Source: Candidatus Hydrogenedentota bacterium
GTDB taxonomy: Bacteria; Hydrogenedentota; Hydrogenedentia; Hydrogenedentales; JAEUWI01
NCBI GenBank assembly: GCA_016182605.1
Contig: JACPGE010000032.1
Coordinates: forward strand, 1 to 57,727
DNA: 57,727 bases
Reading direction: 5' to 3'
In this document: one piece after another, positions 18,616 to 26,435 of the stretch
Numbering within the stretch: position 1 is the first letter of the stretch
Layout of the letters: the number at the start of each line of letters is the position of its first letter
Program-made: the position numbers and the translations under genes
The notes under the pieces: model-generated
What the model was told of the DNA's origin: nothing
What the model saw: only the letters and a program-made list of their open reading frames with translations
Databases searched by the model: none

Positions 18616-18700
18616 GCCCGATCTTTTCACTCCAATACATTGTTGGGATCGCGATCCCAAGGGGTTGCTTCAGTAGGTCCGGTGCTTCATCTCGGGGGCC

Positions 18701-19171
18701 TCAGCGCATGGGGCCCCATTCGATGATCTTCCATTCGTCCCCTTCCCGTTCGAGATACACAGATAGGCTCCCCTGAATGTTCAAGGGCTGCGTCGTCTCC
18801 GTATTGAAAGGTTCTGCCACCGTGCCAAAAGTCTCCACTGCGCGCGCGCGGTCTCCATGGACCAATATCCGGGGCCGCGTCCGCCGTATCGTTATATTCC
18901 GGTAATCTCTCATGATCCCGGAAAGGTACTCCCGCATTATCTCGTAATTCCGGCCTTCGATGTCCTGATACGACGGCGAAACATGGGCCAGCACCTTGTA
19001 AATGCGCTTGCTCTCCATGCCCCGGTGCACATCGTCCAACACGGCCGCTATCTGCTGCTCGTCCGTCATCCGGGCCGTGTTCAACCCGGGAATATCCACC
19101 GGCAGTTGCTGTTCACAACCCGTCAAGGACAGCATCAGTATCCCGAGTGTCGTGAACCACAGGGTCCGCAT
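18701..19171 (-). CDS. lipoprotein with NTF2-like fold
   Basis: A 156-residue protein with a lipoprotein signal (MRTLWFTTLGILMLSLTGC, lipobox LTGC, Cys19). The mature part has an N-terminal helix (DEQQIAAVLDDVHRGMESK), a short helix around SYQDI and four beta strands ending in GDEWKIIEWGPMR. This is the pattern of SnoaL/NTF2-like proteins used in bacterial envelopes as binding or scaffolding modules. It starts 3 bases after the stop of the upstream lipoprotein gene and precedes the TPR gene by 85 bases. Confidence 0.65.
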   Translation of the reverse strand: MRTLWFTTLGILMLSLTGCEQQLPVDIPGLNTARMTDEQQIAAVLDDVHRGMESKRIYKVLAHVSPSYQDIEGRNYEIMREYLSGIMRDYRNITIRRTRPRILVHGDRARAVETFGTVAEPFNTETTQPLNIQGSLSVYLEREGDEWKIIEWGPMR

Positions 19172-19174
19172 CGC

Positions 19175-19660
19175 TCAGTTCCCGCCCCGGCCCGGCGCGG
19201 GGGTCAAGTGCAATATCAATAGCTGCGCGCGTCCCACACCCTGGCGCCGGATCGTCACATCCAACTGACGTCCCGGTTTGCTGAAGCGGAGCTGTGCGCC
19301 GTCATCATCCTGCGTCGTCGAATCCAGATTCCAGCCCGACACTGGGCACTCCCGGATATAAAACTGTCCCAACTCCGACACCGACGCCTTCGAATTGTAG
19401 ACCATGCGCCCAATCTGCAAGTTGTCGGACTCGAACACATAAGTCCGTTCGTAATCCTCCCGCAGATTGGAGGGCAGGGGCACATCCTTGAAACGCTGCT
19501 CGGGCGCAATGCGCAACCCGTCGTCCAACGGAGGCGCCGGCGTACCGCCACTCTCCAGCAACTCGGGTTCGGGCAACGCATCGCCGCCACCGCCAAAAGG
19601 CGAGGTCTGGCACCCGGCGAAAATCGCCAACACCAGGAGACTTACCGTCAAGCGAATCAT
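19175..19660 (-). CDS. lipoprotein of unknown function
   Basis: A 161-residue protein. The ATG at 19660 gives a canonical lipoprotein signal (MIRLTVSLLVLAIFAGC, lipobox FAGC, Cys17) and has GGGAG 7 bases upstream; the frame is open to 19726 without such a signal. A Gly/Pro-rich linker precedes a compact C-terminal domain of about 100 residues (VPLPSNLREDYERTYVFES, VSELGQFYIRECPVSGW, LRFSKPGRQLDVTIRR). That domain resembles small envelope proteins known from PVC-group genomes. First gene of the three-gene lipoprotein/TPR operon. Confidence 0.65.
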   Translation of the reverse strand: MIRLTVSLLVLAIFAGCQTSPFGGGGDALPEPELLESGGTPAPPLDDGLRIAPEQRFKDVPLPSNLREDYERTYVFESDNLQIGRMVYNSKASVSELGQFYIRECPVSGWNLDSTTQDDDGAQLRFSKPGRQLDVTIRRQGVGRAQLLILHLTPAPGRGGN

Positions 19661-19990
19661 CAAACGACTCCCTCGGCATGCGAAGCATTTCGCACGTCTC
19701 GCCATTTTTGCAGTTGAGATCCCCAAGCCACACGGCGGGCGGAAAGCATAGCACAGCCCCCGGAAGTGAAACCAATCGCCAAAGGTGCACCCAAGTGCGC
19801 AATACCGGATTACCTCCCGGGACCCTACGAGTTATTTGTTGGGTCTAAAAGACCAGAAAAACGATCTGGGTCCATCGAGTATAACGGATGTTCCCCGGAT
19901 GCCGGCCATAGGTGCGGGCGTCGTTTCGAAGTACGTCAACCGACTACGGAACTGCCACAATACCACACCATCTACAATGCACCTGTTTTG
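19661..19990. other. intergenic region, no gene supported
   Basis: 330 bases between two divergent genes. Several short frames exist on both strands but lack motifs and ribosome binding sites. The rightward promoter lies at its right end. Confidence 0.4.
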
Positions 19991-20019
19991 TTGATATTTC
20001 GAGCCTATCTCTGTACAGT
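19991..20019 (+). promoter_or_regulatory. candidate sigma-70 promoter of the H-X9-DG membrane protein
   Basis: TTGATA (19991-19996), 17-base spacer, TACAGT (20014-20019); 5 of 6 and 4 of 6 consensus matches. Predicted start near 20027, about 35 bases before the ATG at 20061. The -10 lies inside a CTGTACAG palindrome (20011-20018). Confidence 0.45.
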
Positions 20020-20060
20020 ACAGCGTCAATCCAAAATGAAATATGGAGGGCGCCTCCAAG

Positions 20061-21737
20061 ATGCCGGATATGGAAAATTACGCTAAATCCTCGCACTCAA
20101 GTCCCCACTTAGCCTTGAGTCTGCGCTTTCTTTTCGGCGGAACGTTTGCATTCGTCGTCGGCTGGATCCTTTTCGGTTCATTGGACAATGTAACCTTGCA
20201 CTTGGGCTGGACTGTATTGTTTTTGTTTCATATGGTCCTCGTCCTGCGCTTTGGCTTCAAGGCCTTTGAGCATGCCGGAACGGAGGCCACGAATTCCATC
20301 ACCCGTTGGAAGAGTTGTCTTGGAATGATCGCCGCGGGGGCGATGTTCTGCTTGGTCACTCTCTTTCTTCTTGCCGTTTACGCATTCTCGCGGCCCGGGA
20401 ATCCAAATTGTTCCAACGACTTGAAGCAGTTGGGGATCGTCTTCCACATGTACGCTAATCAGGACGAGAGCCGCTTGTTCCCGCCTCTAAGCACACAGGC
20501 TGGTTTACTTATGATGGAGGAAAATCTGCTCTATCCAGAGTACGCGCCGGAACTTCCCGATCTCCTGCGTTGCGGAGGGGGCGGAAATACGCGGCAATAT
20601 GAAAATCCCGGGCACGTAACGGACACGGGCCATGCGAATGATGAAAGCTATTTCTACTTGGGCTACGCAATCGATAGCCAGACCACTCTGGAGGCCTTTC
20701 GAACGGCCTACGCCGGCGTCGTCGCACAGGGTGGAAGCTTTGAGGATGACCTGCCTGTTCCTCCCGGCCAAGGCACATGGGGGGGCGACAAGATCCTCCG
20801 GCTGGCCGACGCAGATCAGTTACAACTCCCCGGTGATGACGTGACTAATTCCAACGAGGCCGCACAAATGGCACGGCGGCGCAGCGAACTCCCTATATTG
20901 ATTGAACGCGCCGGTCATCACCGGGGCCGTGATCCGGCTTCAGACGGTTACAGTAATGTCCTGTACATGGACGGCCACATCAAATTTCTTCACACTTTGA
21001 AAGATTGGCCTGTTACCAGCGATGCCATGGAGGTCCTGAATGCACTCGACGCCATGGGACCGATTGTGCCGGTCGAGACTGCCGACATACCCGATTCTTT
21101 TCCTGGTTGGCCCCGACTTATGCTCTTGGCATGCTTGGCGGGGGGCGTCCTGGTGGTCTTTCGATGCACCAGCCGGATCGGGCTCCGTGCGCCAGCCTGC
21201 TACATGGCGTTTGGAATCGCGCTTGTCCTGCTTGACCCGGCACCCTCCTTGACAGCAACCGTCTCTCCGCCTAGCGGCCGCTACACTCTCCGTTTTCCCG
21301 AGGACTGGACCATCACTCATTACGAGAAAAACGTCATCGGCGCCGAAAAAAATGGGTGGGGCTGTTCACTTTCTGTCACTTGGATACCCAAGCACAATAC
21401 CGTCAAGACTTCTGAAGAAGTGCTCAACGGATTCGCCAGTAGCTTCCTTGATGATGGTCCTATCCCAGACATCCGCGCCATGTCGACCTTCCAAAATATT
21501 GACGGTCGGCCCACACGCCGCCATAAGACCAAGGTCTCCAAGAACAAGGGCATAGGGTCCATACTCTACGAGTATGAAATCACCATTGTCGAATACCCCG
21601 ACGGTTTCTGTGAATTCGTGGCAGTGCGTTCAGACAACACGCCAGGAGGCTTACGCTTGACACGCCAGATCGCCCAGACCTTGCATTTGAACCCCGAAAA
21701 CCAGGCGATAAAGAACGAGGTCTCCACCGGCAACTGA
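20061..21737 (+). CDS. membrane protein with DUF1559-like (H-X9-DG) segment
   Basis: A 558-residue protein. Three to four hydrophobic helices form the first 115 residues. A periplasmic segment follows (NPNCSNDLKQLGIVFHMYAN ... NVLYMDGHIKFL) that matches the body and H-X9-DG end of PVC-type pseudopilins (DUF1559), but without the N-terminal prepilin peptidase site; two helices (about 355-390) and a C-terminal domain of about 150 residues follow (RYTLRFPEDWTITHYEKN). GGAGGG at 20045-20050 overlaps an earlier ATG (20043), so the ATG at 20061 is the likely start. Function unknown; a relocated pseudopilin domain is the main clue. Confidence 0.6.
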   Translation: MPDMENYAKSSHSSPHLALSLRFLFGGTFAFVVGWILFGSLDNVTLHLGWTVLFLFHMVLVLRFGFKAFEHAGTEATNSITRWKSCLGMIAAGAMFCLVTLFLLAVYAFSRPGNPNCSNDLKQLGIVFHMYANQDESRLFPPLSTQAGLLMMEENLLYPEYAPELPDLLRCGGGGNTRQYENPGHVTDTGHANDESYFYLGYAIDSQTTLEAFRTAYAGVVAQGGSFEDDLPVPPGQGTWGGDKILRLADADQLQLPGDDVTNSNEAAQMARRRSELPILIERAGHHRGRDPASDGYSNVLYMDGHIKFLHTLKDWPVTSDAMEVLNALDAMGPIVPVETADIPDSFPGWPRLMLLACLAGGVLVVFRCTSRIGLRAPACYMAFGIALVLLDPAPSLTATVSPPSGRYTLRFPEDWTITHYEKNVIGAEKNGWGCSLSVTWIPKHNTVKTSEEVLNGFASSFLDDGPIPDIRAMSTFQNIDGRPTRRHKTKVSKNKGIGSILYEYEITIVEYPDGFCEFVAVRSDNTPGGLRLTRQIAQTLHLNPENQAIKNEVSTGN

Positions 21738-21837
21738 CGGTTTAGGCGGATTGACGGGAAACTCACAGCGCGGCCTTTGGCCGCAACAAAAGGTGCGCAA
21801 GTACCCATCCTGGACCTCTGATGATTTAGCGGCACCC

Positions 21838-22137
21838 TCAATCGTCTGTCGACAGGCGTTCCGGCCCCGCTTTTCCCGCGGTGCGTTCGTAATGGCCCTT
21901 GCCATTGCGCACGTATTTCGTAAAACCGAGGCGGTCCAGGTTCTTGTCGTCCATCTGGCCCTTGACCACCCGCTCGTTGTAGCGGCTGGCCACGTGGGGC
22001 GCCTGAAACACGCGCACCACCTTCTCCCCCGTCTCGGGGTGTTCGGTCAACGGCGCTTCCGACATGCCCTGCACGTGCTCAAAGGTCTCGCCTTCGGCGC
22101 CGTCGTCGTGGATGACCTGATAGGTGTATACCGGCAT
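21838..22137 (-). CDS. FmdB-like small protein lacking the zinc-ribbon cysteines
   Basis: A 99-residue protein that follows the FmdB template (MPVYTYQVI, then FEHVQGMSEAPLTEHPETGEKVVRVF). In FmdB proteins, CxxC pairs sit before the Phe and at the PLTxCPxCG position; here both pairs are replaced (IHDDGAEGE and TEHPETGE) and the whole protein contains no cysteine. It should therefore not bind zinc in the usual way. GGAGG lies 10 bases before the start. It is the last gene after leuC and leuD (20-base gap), with which it is probably co-transcribed. Confidence 0.7.
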   Translation of the reverse strand: MPVYTYQVIHDDGAEGETFEHVQGMSEAPLTEHPETGEKVVRVFQAPHVASRYNERVVKGQMDDKNLDRLGFTKYVRNGKGHYERTAGKAGPERLSTDD

Positions 22138-22157
22138 GATGCAATTTCCTCCGAAAG

Positions 22158-22766
22158 TCAGGACCCCACGGGCTGGAAGCCGCGCCCGGATTCGTAGGCG
22201 CTTATCATGGCTTCGTGGCGCAGGGTCAGACCAATTTGATCCCAGCCGTTCAACAGGCGTTCCCGGAAGAACGGCGCCAGATCGAAGGCGATCGATTCGC
22301 CGCCCGGCTTGCGAATGACCTGGGCTTCGAGGTCGATTTCCAACTGGTAGCCGGCATGGGCGCGCACCTCGTCGAAAAGCTCTTCCACGATATCCGATGG
22401 CAGCATGATCGGGAGCATCCCGTTGTTAAAGCAGTTGTTGTAGAAAATATCCGCATACGATGGCGCGATAATGCAGCGGAAGCCATAGTTGTCGAGCGCC
22501 CACGGGGCGTGTTCGCGCGACGAGCCGCAGCCGAAATTGTCCTTCGCAAGCAGGATAGAGGCGCCCTCGTAGCGCGGCGCGTTCAACTCGAAATCCGGAT
22601 TCAGCGTCTTGCCGTCGTTGAGATAGCGCCAGTCATAGAATAGCATGGATTCGTAGCCCGTGCGCTCGATTCGCTTGAGAAACTGCTTCGGAATGATCTG
22701 GTCCGTATCCACATTGACCGCCTCAAGCGGGGCCACAATGCCTTTTAATTTGTTGAAAACTTGCAT
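22158..22766 (-). CDS. leuD: 3-isopropylmalate dehydratase small subunit
   Basis: A 202-residue protein, the normal length for LeuD. It has the family opening ([17 protein letters not shown]), the swivel-domain loop [15 protein letters not shown] that binds substrate, and ISAYESGRG near the end. With LeuC it isomerises 2-isopropylmalate to 3-isopropylmalate in leucine synthesis. The ATG at 22766 follows GGGAGAA (about 9 bases); the frame extends to 22979 but that part overlaps leuC. It starts 29 bases after the leuC stop. Confidence 0.97.
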   Translation of the reverse strand: MQVFNKLKGIVAPLEAVNVDTDQIIPKQFLKRIERTGYESMLFYDWRYLNDGKTLNPDFELNAPRYEGASILLAKDNFGCGSSREHAPWALDNYGFRCIIAPSYADIFYNNCFNNGMLPIMLPSDIVEELFDEVRAHAGYQLEIDLEAQVIRKPGGESIAFDLAPFFRERLLNGWDQIGLTLRHEAMISAYESGRGFQPVGS

Positions 22767-22795
22767 GATCTCGATTCTCCCATGCGCGGTGGCGC

Positions 22796-24205
22796 TCAGT
22801 CGTTGAAGTTCCAGGTGCGGATATCCGTAAAATGGCCCGTGATTGCCGCGGCGACCGCCATGGCGGGGCTCACCAGATGCGTGCGCCCGCCCTTGCCCTG
22901 GCGCCCTTCGAAATTGCGGTTCGAGGTCGAAGCGCACCGATCGCCGGGAAGCAGGAAGTCGTCGTTCATCGCAAGGCACATGGAACAGCCCGCCTCACGC
23001 CACTCGAAGCCCGCCTCGCGGAATATTGCGTCGATCCCCTCCGCCTCGGCCTGCTGTTTCACTTCGTGCGAACCCGGCACCACGAGTGCCTGCTGGATCG
23101 ACGGATGCACCTTGTGCCCCTTGGCCACCTTGGCCGCCGCGCGCAGGTCTTCCAGCCGCCCGTTCGTGCAGGATCCCAGGAACATCTTGTTGATCGTGAC
23201 TTCGCTCAAGGGCATGCCCTCGCCGAGGTCCATATACTTGAGGGCGGACGCGGCAGCGAGCTTCTCCACCCCCTGCAATTCGGACACAACCGGCGTCTTG
23301 CCGCTGATCCCCGTGACCATGCCGGGCGAAGTGCCCCAGGTTACCTGGGGCTCGATGTCGGCCGCATTCAATTCGACCAGGGTGTCGTAGGTGCAGCCGG
23401 GCTCCGAGGCCCACGCCTTCCACCCTGCCACCAACGCATCCCATGACTTATCCTTCGGAAGATACGCACGGCCCTTGAGATATTCGAAGGTCTTCTCGTC
23501 CGGCGAAATAAGCCCGGCGCGCGCGCCGCCTTCGATCGTCATGTTGCACACAGTCATGCGCCCTTCCATGCTCAACGCGCGGATCGCTTCGCCCGTGAAC
23601 TCGATCACATAGCCCGTGCCGCCCGCCGTCCCAATCTTGCCGATGATGGCCAGGATGATGTCTTTCGCCGTGAGACCCACGGGCAGCGCGCCGTTCACCC
23701 GCACCTCCATGGTCTTCGACTTCTTCTGAAGTAACGTTTGCGTCGCGAGCACGTGCTCCACCTCGCTCGTGCCAATACCGTGGGCCAACGCGCCCAGTGC
23801 ACCGTGCGTCGACGTGTGCGAGTCGCCGCAGACTATGGTCATGCCCGGAAGCGTGAGGCCCAGTTCCGGCCCAATCACGTGCACAATCCCGTTCCGGCGA
23901 TCATGCATGTCGAAGCACTCCACGCCCGCCTCGGCGCAGTTCTGCTTCAGGGTCTCCACCTGCTGCTTCGAAAGCGGATCGCGGATCGGCACACTCCGGT
24001 CCGTCGTGGGAATGTTGTGGTCCATCGTCGCAAAGGTCAGCTCGGGACGCCGCACCTTCCGGCCCGTGAGGCGCAGGCCTTCGAAGGCCTGGGGCGAAGT
24101 GACCTCGTGCACGTAGTGCCGGTCGATATAAAGAATCGCATCCTCGCCCGCGGGCTCGTGCACCACGTGCGCTTCCCAGATCTTCTCGTAAATATTCTTG
24201 GCCAT
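22796..24205 (-). CDS. leuC: 3-isopropylmalate dehydratase large subunit
   Basis: A 469-residue aconitase-superfamily protein of the usual LeuC length. It shows [22 protein letters not shown], the substrate loop [26 protein letters not shown], and the three [4Fe-4S] cysteines in GSCTNGR and CSMCLAMN, followed by [10 protein letters not shown]. It forms the catalytic core with LeuD. The ATG at 24205 has AAAGG 10 bases upstream. It sits in a leftward run behind a PPOX-type gene (43-base gap). No leucine attenuator or T-box is visible in this short leader. Confidence 0.97.
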   Translation of the reverse strand: MAKNIYEKIWEAHVVHEPAGEDAILYIDRHYVHEVTSPQAFEGLRLTGRKVRRPELTFATMDHNIPTTDRSVPIRDPLSKQQVETLKQNCAEAGVECFDMHDRRNGIVHVIGPELGLTLPGMTIVCGDSHTSTHGALGALAHGIGTSEVEHVLATQTLLQKKSKTMEVRVNGALPVGLTAKDIILAIIGKIGTAGGTGYVIEFTGEAIRALSMEGRMTVCNMTIEGGARAGLISPDEKTFEYLKGRAYLPKDKSWDALVAGWKAWASEPGCTYDTLVELNAADIEPQVTWGTSPGMVTGISGKTPVVSELQGVEKLAAASALKYMDLGEGMPLSEVTINKMFLGSCTNGRLEDLRAAAKVAKGHKVHPSIQQALVVPGSHEVKQQAEAEGIDAIFREAGFEWREAGCSMCLAMNDDFLLPGDRCASTSNRNFEGRQGKGGRTHLVSPAMAVAAAITGHFTDIRTWNFND

Positions 24206-24248
24206 CGTCGTACCTTTCTCAACACACTCCCGTGTGAAAATTACGTGT

Positions 24249-24800
24249 TCACGCCGCCCCGCCGGGGTATCCCCTGGGCAGACCATCAATACTCGTCACG
24301 TTCTTCTCGCGCCGGTAGGACTCCAGGCCCTCCTCGCCGCGGTGCGCCGCCCACTCCACCAGTTGCGTCCGGTGTTCCTGAAACGCATACAGCGGTATCG
24401 AGAACCCGCACGAGGTCTGCGCCGATTCCATATGCAGCACTATCACCTGGCGCTGGCCCGCCGTCGCGGGAAAATGCGCCTGCCACTGCGCCCACGCCGG
24501 GTGCGCCGGTCGTATCACCTCACCCCGGCCATAGAGCCGCAGGATCGTGGGCGCGTCTTGAAACGCGCAGAACATCACCGTCACCCGCCCATCCGCTTCG
24601 ATGTGCGCCGAGGTCTCGTTCCCGCTTCCTGTCAGATCCAGATAGGCAAAAGTCTTCGCATCGATGCAGCGAAACAGGTCCATGCCCTTCGGCGACAGAT
24701 TGATCCGGCCCGCCGCGGACGCGGTCGCAATGAAGAACATCTTCTGCGCCGCGATGAATTCCAGAAGCTTTGGGGTCAATTCCTCATAAAACTTGGCCAT
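24249..24800 (-). CDS. pyridoxamine 5'-phosphate oxidase-like flavin protein
   Basis: A 183-residue split-barrel protein of the PPOX/flavin reductase-like group. It opens with [19 protein letters not shown], continues with the barrel strands [18 protein letters not shown] and [21 protein letters not shown], and carries a C-terminal part with [14 protein letters not shown]. This group binds FMN or F420/heme and serves general redox roles; substrate unknown. It begins 14 bases after the stop of the GGDEF gene and has GGGAAG upstream. Probably co-transcribed with the GGDEF gene and possibly leuCD. Confidence 0.85.
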   Translation of the reverse strand: MAKFYEELTPKLLEFIAAQKMFFIATASAAGRINLSPKGMDLFRCIDAKTFAYLDLTGSGNETSAHIEADGRVTVMFCAFQDAPTILRLYGRGEVIRPAHPAWAQWQAHFPATAGQRQVIVLHMESAQTSCGFSIPLYAFQEHRTQLVEWAAHRGEEGLESYRREKNVTSIDGLPRGYPGGAA

Positions 24801-24814
24801 GACATGCTTCCCGA

Positions 24815-25468
24815 TCAGGCGTTGTATTTCCGCAACAAATCGTTCAAGGCCTCGCGCAACAACACGGCCTCGCCTATCTGCTTCCGCTCCGCAAGCCGCC
24901 GCAGGCCCATCAACTGCCCCTGCTGGTAGTGGCTCGTGCGCGTCACCATCTTCTCCTCCCGCGCCAGACACACCCGGTCGCGCCCCGTCGCCTTCGCGCG
25001 GAACAGCGCCTCGCACGCACGCTGCACCACCTCCAACGCCGTCGCCCCGTCGTCCGGCCACGCCGCCAGTCCCGCGCTCACCGATAGGGACAACGATTTG
25101 CCCGGCCCAAATGAGAAGTGCTGCGAGGACAAGCCCGACCGGAACTGTTCCGTCCACAAAAAGGCCGCCTCCTTCTCCACCCCCTTGAACAGCAGGGCAA
25201 AAGCATCCCCGCCAAAACGGTAGAGCGCCGCCGAACCATTGATCTGCCCGCGCAACGCCTCCGCCAACGCCGCCAGCACCGCATCCCCCTCCGGCTGGCC
25301 CAGCGCCTCATTCACCTGACCAAACAAATCAATATCCAGCAGCGCCACTGACACGCCCCGTGCGGACAACTTCCGGTCACGGGTCATCGCTTCGAAGGCG
25401 CCTTCGAAGGCGGGCCGGCGTTCCATCCCGGTCAATGCGTCGTGATTCGGAGTGATATCGACGTTCAT
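24815..25468 (-). CDS. degenerate GGDEF-domain protein
   Basis: A 217-residue protein made almost only of one GGDEF domain. Metal-binding DID (45-47), the N-x3-G-x3-GD stretch (VNEALGQPEGD) and an RFGGDAFALL active-site strand are present, but the catalytic GG(D/E)EF is GGDAF (Ala89 instead of Glu), so diguanylate cyclase activity is doubtful; a GTP- or c-di-GMP-sensing or protein-binding role is likelier. No sensor domain precedes it. A C-terminal helix of about 40 residues follows. The ATG at 25468 is used; it is preceded by AGGA at very short spacing. Confidence 0.8.
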   Translation of the reverse strand: MNVDITPNHDALTGMERRPAFEGAFEAMTRDRKLSARGVSVALLDIDLFGQVNEALGQPEGDAVLAALAEALRGQINGSAALYRFGGDAFALLFKGVEKEAAFLWTEQFRSGLSSQHFSFGPGKSLSLSVSAGLAAWPDDGATALEVVQRACEALFRAKATGRDRVCLAREEKMVTRTSHYQQGQLMGLRRLAERKQIGEAVLLREALNDLLRKYNA

Positions 25469-25489
25469 GATCCTGCACCTATGTCGTGT

Positions 25490-25519
25490 ATTGTACATAG
25501 GAAAACCTATGTATGTCAA
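25490..25519 (-). promoter_or_regulatory. consensus promoter with palindromic operator in the spacer
   Basis: Read leftward: TTGACA (25514-25519, perfect), an 18-base spacer, TACAAT (25490-25495, 5 of 6). The spacer holds the perfect inverted repeat TACATAGG-N4-CCTATGTA (25494-25513), and a third half-site CCTATGT lies at 25478-25484 over the predicted start. This is a strong promoter positioned to be blocked by a dimeric repressor. It drives the GGDEF-PPOX-leuCD direction. Confidence 0.7.
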
Positions 25520-25568
25520 CCGCCATAGGCGAGCCGCCACGTGCCGGGGATCGCCCCAAATCACAATT

Positions 25569-25590
25569 CGCAAAAAATGCTATTTTTGCG
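25569..25590. promoter_or_regulatory. palindrome in front of the methyltransferase gene
   Basis: CGCAAAAA (25569-25576) and TTTTTGCG (25583-25590) form 8-bp arms around ATGCTA. A -10-like TAGAAT follows at 25592-25597, about 27 bases before the ATG at 25625. The palindrome would overlap the -35 zone of a rightward promoter, so it could be an operator. No good -35 is seen. Confidence 0.4.
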
Positions 25591-25624
25591 TTAGAATACA
25601 GGCAGCCATGAAAGGGGGCTTTCA

Positions 25625-26344
25625 ATGAGCAAGACAACAGAATCGGGCAACAGCACGGTGAGGGGTATCCGCTTGGATACCGTTGTGCCTTGGGGACGTT
25701 CCTTCGACGAATACGTCCGCATGTTCAACTTGGGCGCTTCCGAACTGGAACGTTCCATTCTGGGGTGCGGCGACGGGCCCGCCAGTTTCAACAGCGAGGC
25801 CTATGCCAGAGGCGTCCGGATCATCTCGGTCGACCCCCTCTACCACCATTCCGCCCAAGAAATCCGCAGACGCATCTCGGACGTCCGCCCCGGCTTGATG
25901 GAGCAGCTCCGCCTGCACGCGGATGCCTACTGCTGGGACCTGATCACGAGCCCCGCCGAACTAGAGCGGCTTCGCATGCAGGCCATGGCATCTTTCCTGG
26001 AAGATTACGCCCTGGGCCTGGAGGAAGGTCGCTATCTGCCTTACAGCTTGCCCAACCTGCCCTTCCGGCATGGCGCCTTCGATCTCGCCCTCGTCTCCCA
26101 TTTCCTCTTTACCTACGCGGACCAGTTGCGCCCCTCCTTCCACCTGAACGCCCTGCTCGAATGCCTCCGCGTGGCCCAGGAAGTGCGCGTTTTCCCCCTC
26201 GTCAACCACGACGGCACCCCCGTCAAATGGCTGCCCGCGCTCACCTCCGCCCTGGCGCAACAGGGCTTCACCAGCCGGATCCAACAGGTGGACTACGAAT
26301 TCCAGAAAGGCGCGAATACGATGCTGGTGGTACGGAACGGGTAA
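25625..26344 (+). CDS. SAM-dependent methyltransferase-like protein
   Basis: A 239-residue protein. A motif I-like turn ILGCGDGPASFN (about 45-56) is followed by a strand with an acidic end (VRIISVDPLYHH), and later by LVSHFLFTYADQL and ECLRVAQEVRVFPLVN, the order of class I methyltransferase strands. Similar stand-alone proteins are annotated as methyltransferases, but no substrate is known. AAGGGGG lies 7 bases before the ATG. Divergent from the GGDEF gene across a 156-base control region and convergent with ettA. Confidence 0.65.
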   Translation: MSKTTESGNSTVRGIRLDTVVPWGRSFDEYVRMFNLGASELERSILGCGDGPASFNSEAYARGVRIISVDPLYHHSAQEIRRRISDVRPGLMEQLRLHADAYCWDLITSPAELERLRMQAMASFLEDYALGLEEGRYLPYSLPNLPFRHGAFDLALVSHFLFTYADQLRPSFHLNALLECLRVAQEVRVFPLVNHDGTPVKWLPALTSALAQQGFTSRIQQVDYEFQKGANTMLVVRNG

Positions 26345-26435
26345 CTTACCGCTCAATCCAGGATAATGGCACTCAGAAACGAAGCGCGCTGGCGAACTGC
26401 CTGCACGCGTGCGCGTTTATGAAGAACCGGAGCGG

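Noticed and set aside
24206..24248. Leucine attenuator or T-box before leuC
   Set aside because: The leader is only 43 bases, with no leucine codon run and no hairpin pair.
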